Source: Garcia nutans (Eukaryota > Streptophyta > Magnoliopsida > Malpighiales > Euphorbiaceae). From it: a stretch of DNA of 64,000 nt. The stretch spans positions 9,928,001-9,992,000 of the forward strand of contig CANTUV010000003.1 of NCBI GenBank assembly GCA_947685225.1, given 5' to 3'. Below, piece after piece: positions 54,142-61,785 of the stretch. The translations under genes and the position numbers were made by a program. Numbering within the stretch: position 1 is the stretch's first letter; each line of letters starts with the position of its first letter. The notes under the pieces are model-generated. The model worked only from the letters and a program-made list of their open reading frames with translations, did no database searches and was not told the origin of the DNA.

Positions 54142-56921
54142 TGTAATATCCTCATTTATGCCCTAGAAGTTTTGAGTATGTTGTTGTTATTGTGGTTGTT
54201 GATATATATATTGGGAAGTGAATGTTTGTGCATATATGTGTTAAATTGTAAGAGAAAAGAAATGGGAAGAGAATGTATATGTATATGTGTTTTGGAGAAG
54301 AAATTTAGGGTTTAGAGACAAATGTATATGTTGTTTATATGATGATATAATTAACATATACATTGGTCAAATGAAGAGTCAAGGTGATGGTTAAGTGGAA
54401 GAAGATATTTTTGGTTGTTAATGAAATTACTATAAAGGGCTTATATGAGACAAAGAGTTAGTTATATGGTTAAGGGTGTTTTGGTAATTTTCCTTGTAAG
54501 ATGCATGGTGGAGATTAAAAGAAGAAAAGGTGTTTGACTTGTGCATTTTCTTCTTTCTTTCTGGAAGTGGCCGGATTCTCCATAGACAAAGAGAGAAAGA
54601 GAGGTGATCTTGAGGTTTGAAGCATTTTGAAGAAAGAAACAAGGGTTTTGGTTAAAGATTTGTAGATTTCTTCATTTGAGGTAAGATCTTTTCTTTAATT
54701 TCTTCAATTCTTTTGAAGTGGTGTGAGAAAGGAATTAGGGTTTGTTGGTTTGATGATGAGAAGTTGAGTTGGTGAAGGTGTTGGAAGTGATTGTGTTGAG
54801 TAAGAGTTGTGTTTAGTGAAATTGTTTCTGTTTTACAATTAGTAAAGGCTGTGATTTGTATGATTTTTAATTAATTATAGAAAAATGTTCTTGAAGTGAA
54901 TTTTTGATATGTTGTGCCTCTATGAGTGTAGAATGACTGAAAAATATGTTGATTCGATTTTGGAATGGTTATGAGTTTAGAAAGATTATTTTCATTAGAC
55001 CTGTTCCAGCAGGTACCTTAACTGGGACAGCTATATTTCGTGATTTTTAATAAAATGTAGAAAAATCATATCCAATCGAATTTTGGATATGTTGTTGCTT
55101 AGTGAGTCTAGTATTTGAGAAAAATAATTTGGAACCACGTTGATTGAATTTGATTTATGGAATTCACAAAGTTCAGAACTGCTGCCAGGATGCAGGGCAA
55201 TTGGGGCAGTCTGGTTAGGTGAACTATTTGACCAAGATTTTGTGTTCAGTTTGATCTGAAATTTTAAAGGGATGATTTTAAGATACAAAACTAAATTCTG
55301 TAAAAATTTTAGAATTTTTAGTCAAGTAGATTATTTTATACAATTTTTCAAAATAAGGATAAAATGGAGTTTAAAACCAGAATGTACTATTTATGGTTAG
55401 GGTTTTAATTCTTTGTTCTTTTTGCATTGCTTTGGTTTTCCAAAGGTAGGTTGGTCCTTAAACCTAACCCTAAACACTTTAAACACACTTGAATCAATGA
55501 ATGTTATAATCAATTGTTCTTTGCCCTAATTGCATTGTTGAGATTGAACAATGTTATGTTGTGCATTGTGAATGGTAATGTGTTTCATGAGTAATGTGGT
55601 ATGAAATGTTGATATTTATGAATGATGCTATGTGAGATATAATGTGATCATGGATGAGATATATATATATATATACTTGAATAATGAGATGTTATATTGT
55701 GAAATGAAATGTGAAGCCATTGTTATTGGCTAAGATGATGTAATTGAAAGAAAGAAGGCATGTTTGCCTAAATGTGATGAGAATTGAGAATGGAAATGAA
55801 TTGTTTGTTTAATATGTTATTCAGTTTCAGAGTTCTGGATTTGGGTGGCATGCCTAAGAAATGATGACAGGTAACAGTCTTGCCGGGTTGAGGACCTCCT
55901 CATAGGTGTTGAGTTGATGGTCCAAGAGACTGGGTCTGTTACACTATGAGATATATGATTTGTAACAGTCTTGCCGGGTTGAGGATCTCCTCATATGTGT
56001 TGAGTTGATGATCCAAGAGACTGGGTCTGTTACACTTGCCTACGGGCGTGATTATTGTGACTATGAACCAAAGCAGTAACTCTGAACTCTGAATATCGTA
56101 TTAAATACTTGTTGGGCCCATAGGTGTCAGGGTTATATGAATGTCCTAAATAATGTTATGAGTTAATGAAATGAGATGTTGGTTATTGAGTATGATTGAT
56201 TAATGTTGAATGTGGAAAGATGTTGAAATGTGGTATGCTCATATGACTATGATTTGTGAAATGCATAATTATGTGGTTAACTTTATATTTATGATATTGA
56301 TCTTATCAATAACATATGTGGCATTGCATTACATTAAAGCATACCATTAGCATGTTTTATCTTACTAAGCCGTTGGCTTAGCGCGAATGTGATTCTTCGC
56401 GCAGGTGACAAGGAAGAACCAGAGAGTTCCTCTAGGCCGAGTCGAGCCTAGATTTTGAAGATTGAATAGTGGGCTTTAAGATCGAAGACTGACTGCCAAA
56501 CATGTATAAATTTTATGTGTTGTAAAACTTGAGTTTTGATGTATATGAATTTGTAAATATTGTTACTTTCCGTTGCATAGTGAACAAAGATTTTATCTGC
56601 TGTATTTCATAATAAACCTTTACTTTATTTTGTACTAGAAGTGTAAATCCTTTTTGCAGGTTGTAGTTGAGGTTATAAGGGGGATTTATTGGAAGTGTAC
56701 TGAGAATGATTTTGTTTGCATTGGTTTGTGTAAAAATGTTTTCAAAAATTAGAAAAAAAACCAGTTTTGTCGACACTTGGGATTGAATTTTTAGGCAAAA
56801 CTATGGCAAAATTTCTATAAAAATCGGAACAAAAATTTGACTAAGTAAAAGTGGTAGCAACATTAGGATAGGGTGGCGCCTCTACTCAGCTTACACATGT
56901 AGGTCGGGAAGGGGTGTTACA
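54142..56921 (+). repeat. Tekay-2 5' LTR (2780 bp)
   Basis: It starts TGTAATATCCTC and ends GGGGTGTTACA. Landmarks are a donor-like GAGGTAAGATC (GT at 54681), CCAAAGGTAGG (GT at 55446), an (AT)n run (55660-55677), a GCCATTGTTATTGGC motif (55713), inverted arms (55808-55834 and 56078-56105) around two units bounded by GTAACAG/CTGTTAC, and the two-stem motif (56365-56401). The GC-rich islands of other Tekay LTRs are replaced by weaker CTGTTCC…GGGACAG sequence at 55003-55030. Confidence 0.95.
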
Positions 56922-56926
56922 ATTTT

Positions 56927-56938
56927 TGGTATCAGAGC
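56927..56938 (+). other. Tekay-2 primer binding site, tRNA-iMet
   Basis: TGGTATCAGAGC, with one more matching base (C56939), is complementary to the 3' end of initiator tRNA-Met and lies 5 nt after the LTR end. Confidence 0.93.
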
Positions 56939-56962
56939 CTAGGTTTGAGATTCTCAACCTAG
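56939..56962 (+). other. Hairpin immediately after the primer site
   Basis: CTAGG-TT-TGAG-ATT-CTCA-A-CCTAG can fold into a stem with a 3-nt loop. The LARD has the same fold at 21207-21231 with TTAGG/CCTAA and CGAG/CTCG, so two pairs differ in a compensatory way. Confidence 0.7.
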
Positions 56963-57088
56963 ATCAATTGTAAGAAAAAGAATATTTTGATTTTTAAAGT
57001 GGGTTTTTGAGTAAAATACATGTTTTGGTATGGCAGTCTTTGATCTTTAATGAGGAATATTCTGCTGTGTTTGCAGATATAGGTAGAG

Positions 57089-60000
57089 ATGGCATCTCAT
57101 TCACGACAATCTGTTGAGGGTAGTGCCGAGAGTATTGCTCCTGCTGAGGGAGCTAGGGTTGATAGTGTTGAGGAGGCACCTGCTTCGGTGTCGGGTAGAC
57201 CAGCTGGGGAGGAGGTTCCGCCAGCCTGGTTTAGGCCTATGTTGGAAGCTATGAGACAAGCACCTGTGCAACCACAGCCACCGCCACCACCCCCTCAGCC
57301 TTCAGTACCAGTAAGGCACTATGATAAGCTAAGGAAATATGGAGCAGAGGATTTCTTTGGTACAGTTGATCCGGCTGTAGCAGAACAGTGGCTTGATAGA
57401 GTTCAGAGGGTATTTGTGCAGTTGCAAGCCACTTCAGAGGAGAAGTTTGACTATGCAAGATCTTTGCTACAGAAGGATGCCTACGACTGGTGGAAGACAG
57501 TGCCCCATTCTATGGATGATCCACCAACCTTGTCTTATGCGGATTTTCTGAGAGAATTTGAGTTGAAGTATACTCCTAGGGAGTATAAAGATGGGAAGAA
57601 AAGAGAGTTTCTAGATTTGAAGCAAGATCATCGGACCGTAACTGAGTATGAAGTTGAGTTTATTCGACTGAGTCAGTATGCTGGGGGTATCATTACTGAT
57701 GAGATTGATAGATGTCGGCGATTTGAGGAGGGATTGAGGCCCTCGATCATGTGCTTAGTGGCTGGATCCAGATATCAGGATTTCTCACAGCTTGTGGCAG
57801 CAGCTCGAAGTGTAGAGCGAGCTCAAGTTATTGCAGCTGCTTCAGAGGAAGAGGTTAGGGTTAGAAGGCCCCAGTTCGAGGCAGGGTCTTCTTCTGCGAA
57901 GAGGGGTAGAGGAAGTTTTGTTCCTCGGAGTAGTAGGAGCCAGAGACCAGTGGGTAGGTCAGTGCAGTTCCAGAGGCAGAGATTTAGACCTGCAGCTTCA
58001 GTAGCGAGTGCTCCTACTCCTGGAGTTCAGAGATCCACCTTACCTGTGTGTAACCAGTGTGGTGGAAGACATGGGGGCGTTTGTTGGAGGCATAGTAGAT
58101 CAGGGGTATGCTTCAGGTGTGGATCACCTGACCACTTTGTGAGAGACTGTCCTGAGAGGCAGGATCAGATGCCAGTTGATTCTGCTGCTTCTCGAGCTAG
58201 TGTGAGGGGAGGCAGAGGAGGCAGAGGTGCCAGCCGGGGAGGTAGACCAGGATTCAGTTCTAGAAGAGGTACTACATCCAGGGAGGGTAGACCAGAGGAG
58301 GTTGGATCTTCCCAGAGGATGTATGTTATGCAGAGACAGCCAGATACATCGGCAGTCATAGCTGGTACTTTTTCTTTATTTAATACTCCAGTACTTGCTT
58401 TGATTGATCCGGGTTCCACACATTCATATATTAGTGCATCTGTTTTGCCTGTATCTGATTTGCATGCTGAGTCCCTAGGATTTGATGTGTTGGTAACAAA
58501 TCCGTTAGGGCATAGTGTGGTTGTGAGTAAGGTGCATAGAGATAGTGCAGTAGTGGTGCAGGGTGAGGAGTTCCTTGGGGATTTGATTGAGATGCCATTT
58601 AAGGAATATGACGTGATCTTAGGTATGGATTGGCTATCTCGACATGAAGCTGTGGTGGATTGTAAAAAGAAAATTGTTTCTTTGAGAACGGGTGATGGTA
58701 GAGAGGTGATAGTATCTAATGAGCAGGAACAGCTAGCCTCCTTATTTGTTTCAGCTGTTGCAGCCAGGAGGTTGATTAGAAAGGGGTGTGAAGCCTATCT
58801 TGCTCATGTGGTGGATACTAGAGTGAAGGGTTCCCCTATTGATAGCATTGCCACAGTTGCTGAGTTCCCGGATGTGTTTCCAGAGGAGTTGCCAGGGTTG
58901 CCTCCTGAGAGAGAGGTGGAGTTCGGTATTGAATTGTTGCCTGGTACCACTCCTATCTCTATTACTCCTTATAGAATGGCACCAGCAGAATTGAGGGAGT
59001 TGAAAGTGCAATTACAGGAGTTGTTGGACAAAGGATTCATTCGCCCCAGTGTTTCTCCTTGGGGAGCTCCTGTGCTATTTGTGAAGAAGAAAGATGGTAC
59101 TATGAGGTTGTGTATCGATTATAGGCAATTGAACAAGGTGACTATTAAAAATAAATATCCTTTGCCTAGAATCGATGATCTCTTTGATCAGTTGAAGGGA
59201 GCGTCAGTGTTCTCCAAAATTGATTTGAGATCTGGGTACCATCAGCTGAGGGTAAGAAGTGAAGATGTTCCTAAGACTGCTTTTCGGACCAGGTATGGGC
59301 ATTATGAGTTTTTAGTTATGCCTTTTGGTCTAACGAATGCACCTGCAGCTTTTATGGATTTGATGAATAGGGTGTTTAGGCCCTATTTGGATCAGTTTGT
59401 AGTGGTCTTCATTGATGATATACTGGTGTATTCGCGGAATGAAGAGGAGCATGATATGCATCTGCGGATTGTGTTGCAGATTTTGAGAGAGAATCAGTTA
59501 TTTGCCAAATTGTCGAAGTGTGAGTTCTGGTTGGATCAAGTTGCTTTTCTCGGACATATTGTTTCTGCAGAAGGCATCAGAGTTGATCCGAGCAAAGTTG
59601 AAGCCATTTTAAATTGGAGTCCACCCAAGTCTGTGACAGAGATTAGAAGTTTTCTGGGTTTGGCAGGCTATTACCGACGGTTTGTGAAAGGGTTTTCTTT
59701 GATAGCTACTCCACTCACCAGATTACTTCGAAAGGGAGTGAGATTTGTGTGGACAGATCAGTGTCAGGCTAGTTTTGAGCAGTTGAGAGAGTTGTTGACT
59801 CAAGCGCCTGTTCTTACTTTACCTGTTGAAGGCAAACCATATGTGATCTACAGTGATGCTTCACATAGAGGTTTGGGGTGTGTATTGATGCAGGAAGGGA
59901 AAGTTATAGCTTATGCATCTCGACAGTTGAAACCGCATGAGCTTAACTATCCGACCCATGATTTAGAATTGGCTGCCATTGTGTTTGCATTAAAGATTTG

Positions 60001-61738
60001 GCGCCACTATCTGTTTGGGGAGAAATGTTTCATCTACACTGATCACAAGAGTTTGAAGTATTTGGGTGTCCAGAAAGAACTCAATCTTCGTCAGAGGAGA
60101 TGGTTAGAATTGATTAAAGACTACGACTGCTTGATTGACTATCATCCAGGTAAAGCAAATGTTGTTGCTGATGCCTTGAGTCGGAAGTCTTTAGCTGGTT
60201 TAACTGTTTACTCGCTCTCGTTGCTTGTTGAGTTGAGAGCATTGCATGCCAGTTTTGTACCTTGTGTTGATGGTGCATTATTGGCACAGTTGCAATTAAA
60301 GCCGATTTTGTTAGATCAGATCAAAGAAGCTCAGTTGGCCGATAAGAAGATTCAGAAGATTTTTTCAGATTGCAAGAATGGGAAGACTAGAGATTTTGTT
60401 GTGAAAGATGATGGGAGTCTCTGGTTTAAGAACCGATTGTGTGTACCCGATGATGCTGATTTGAAAAGAGTCATTTTAGAAGAAGCTCATCAGTCAATGT
60501 TTGCTATGCATCCGGGTAATACGAAGATGTATCATGATTTGAGACAGCATTATTGGTGGATTGGTTTGAAGAAAGACATTGCTGAGTTTGTATCGAAATG
60601 TCTCACTTGTCAGAAGGTTAAAGCAGAGCATCAAGTTCCAACCGGGTTGCTTCAACCATTGTCAGTGCCAGAATGGAAGTGGGAAAGAGTGACAATGGAT
60701 TTTGTGTCTGGTTTGCCATTGACACAAAAGAAGCATGATGCTATATGGGTGATTGTGGATAGATTGACTAAGACAGCTCATTTCCTTCCGGTTCGAATGG
60801 ATTACTCTTTGGAGAGATTGGCTGAGCTGTATATCCATGAGATTGTGAAACTGCATGGTGTTCCAACTTCTTTAGTGTCTGATCGAGATCCCAGGTTTAC
60901 TTCCAGATTTTGGAAGAGTTTGCATAGTGCTTTAGGTTCTCGACTGCACTTCAGCACTGCTTTTCATCCACAGACGGATGGACAGTCAGAGAGGGTGATA
61001 CAGATTATTGAGGACATGTTGAGAAGCTGTGTCATCGATTTCTCTGGAAGTTGGGATAGGTTTTTACCTCTTGTGGAGTTTGCTTACAACAACAGTCACC
61101 AATCCAGCATTGGTATGGCACCGTTTGAAGCATTGTATGGCAGACGGTGTAGGACACCTCTTTGTTGGAATGAGCTTGGAGATAATAAGTTGGTTGGTCC
61201 TGATTTGATTCAAGAAACTGAAGATAAAGTAAAGTTGATTCGAGGCAGGTTAAAAGCAGCTTCAGACCGACAGAAGTCTTATGCAGATCTAAAAAGGAGA
61301 GATATAGAGTTTGATGTTGGAGATAAGGTATTTCTGAAAGTGTCTCCTTGGAAGAAAATTTTGAGGTTCGGTCGGAAAGGAAAATTGAGTCCTCGTTTCA
61401 TTGGGCCGTATGAAGTGTTAGAAAGAGTTGGGCCAGTGGCGTATCGACTTGCTTTGCCACCTGAGTTGGATCGTATTCATAATGTATTCCATGTTTCTAT
61501 GTTGAGGAGATATAGGTCGGATCCATCTCATGTGTTGCCATTTGAGTCTATTGAAGTGAGCCCAGATTTGACATTTGAAGAGGAACCAGTTGCTATCTTG
61601 GCACGAGAAGTGAAAGAGTTAAGGAACAAGAGAGTGCCATTGGTGAAGATTCTTTGGAAGAATCATGCAAAAGAAGAAGCGACTTGGGAAAGTGAGCATA
61701 CCATGCGAGAGCAGTATCCGCAATTGTTTCAGCTTTGA
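57089..61738 (+). CDS. Tekay-2 gag-pol polyprotein, 1549 residues, intact
   Basis: A single ORF encodes the full Ty3/gypsy chromovirus set. Gag core spans about 85-235, followed by a basic Arg/Ser region and zinc knuckles (C321/C324 and CFRCGSPDHFVRDC at 341-354). The aspartic protease site is DPGS at 440. RT (about 620-800) has FIDD at 774-777. RNase H residues D923, E960, D985 and D1028 are present. Integrase has its HHCC zinc site (H1134, H1141, C1171, C1174), catalytic D1204, D1265 and E1301 (DD35E), and GPY at 1439. A C-terminal chromodomain-like segment at about 1495-1545 ends EEATWESEHTMREQYP; such domains steer integration to heterochromatin. The ATG lies 150 nt after the primer site. 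All catalytic residues look intact. Confidence 0.97.
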   Translation: MASHSRQSVEGSAESIAPAEGARVDSVEEAPASVSGRPAGEEVPPAWFRPMLEAMRQAPVQPQPPPPPPQPSVPVRHYDKLRKYGAEDFFGTVDPAVAEQWLDRVQRVFVQLQATSEEKFDYARSLLQKDAYDWWKTVPHSMDDPPTLSYADFLREFELKYTPREYKDGKKREFLDLKQDHRTVTEYEVEFIRLSQYAGGIITDEIDRCRRFEEGLRPSIMCLVAGSRYQDFSQLVAAARSVERAQVIAAASEEEVRVRRPQFEAGSSSAKRGRGSFVPRSSRSQRPVGRSVQFQRQRFRPAASVASAPTPGVQRSTLPVCNQCGGRHGGVCWRHSRSGVCFRCGSPDHFVRDCPERQDQMPVDSAASRASVRGGRGGRGASRGGRPGFSSRRGTTSREGRPEEVGSSQRMYVMQRQPDTSAVIAGTFSLFNTPVLALIDPGSTHSYISASVLPVSDLHAESLGFDVLVTNPLGHSVVVSKVHRDSAVVVQGEEFLGDLIEMPFKEYDVILGMDWLSRHEAVVDCKKKIVSLRTGDGREVIVSNEQEQLASLFVSAVAARRLIRKGCEAYLAHVVDTRVKGSPIDSIATVAEFPDVFPEELPGLPPEREVEFGIELLPGTTPISITPYRMAPAELRELKVQLQELLDKGFIRPSVSPWGAPVLFVKKKDGTMRLCIDYRQLNKVTIKNKYPLPRIDDLFDQLKGASVFSKIDLRSGYHQLRVRSEDVPKTAFRTRYGHYEFLVMPFGLTNAPAAFMDLMNRVFRPYLDQFVVVFIDDILVYSRNEEEHDMHLRIVLQILRENQLFAKLSKCEFWLDQVAFLGHIVSAEGIRVDPSKVEAILNWSPPKSVTEIRSFLGLAGYYRRFVKGFSLIATPLTRLLRKGVRFVWTDQCQASFEQLRELLTQAPVLTLPVEGKPYVIYSDASHRGLGCVLMQEGKVIAYASRQLKPHELNYPTHDLELAAIVFALKIWRHYLFGEKCFIYTDHKSLKYLGVQKELNLRQRRWLELIKDYDCLIDYHPGKANVVADALSRKSLAGLTVYSLSLLVELRALHASFVPCVDGALLAQLQLKPILLDQIKEAQLADKKIQKIFSDCKNGKTRDFVVKDDGSLWFKNRLCVPDDADLKRVILEEAHQSMFAMHPGNTKMYHDLRQHYWWIGLKKDIAEFVSKCLTCQKVKAEHQVPTGLLQPLSVPEWKWERVTMDFVSGLPLTQKKHDAIWVIVDRLTKTAHFLPVRMDYSLERLAELYIHEIVKLHGVPTSLVSDRDPRFTSRFWKSLHSALGSRLHFSTAFHPQTDGQSERVIQIIEDMLRSCVIDFSGSWDRFLPLVEFAYNNSHQSSIGMAPFEALYGRRCRTPLCWNELGDNKLVGPDLIQETEDKVKLIRGRLKAASDRQKSYADLKRRDIEFDVGDKVFLKVSPWKKILRFGRKGKLSPRFIGPYEVLERVGPVAYRLALPPELDRIHNVFHVSMLRRYRSDPSHVLPFESIEVSPDLTFEEEPVAILAREVKELRNKRVPLVKILWKNHAKEEATWESEHTMREQYPQLFQL

Positions 61739-61746
61739 TATTAGGT

Positions 61747-61784
61747 AATTTCGAGGACGAAATTTTCTTTTTAGAGGGGGAGAA
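61747..61784 (+). other. Tekay-2 pre-PPT hairpin and polypurine tract
   Basis: AATTTCGAGGACGAAATT forms a 7-bp stem (AATTTCG/CGAAATT) with a 4-nt loop. It lies 8 nt before AGAGGGGGAGAA, which primes plus-strand DNA synthesis next to the 3' LTR. The hairpin motif is widespread before the PPT in this lineage and is kept in the LARD. Confidence 0.88.
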
Positions 61785-61785
61785 T

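Noticed and set aside
57249..57458. Minus-strand ORFs within Tekay-2 gag-pol (also 58165-58419, 58751-59011 and 60662-60856)
   Set aside because: They are antisense shadows of the intact polyprotein with no recognisable content.
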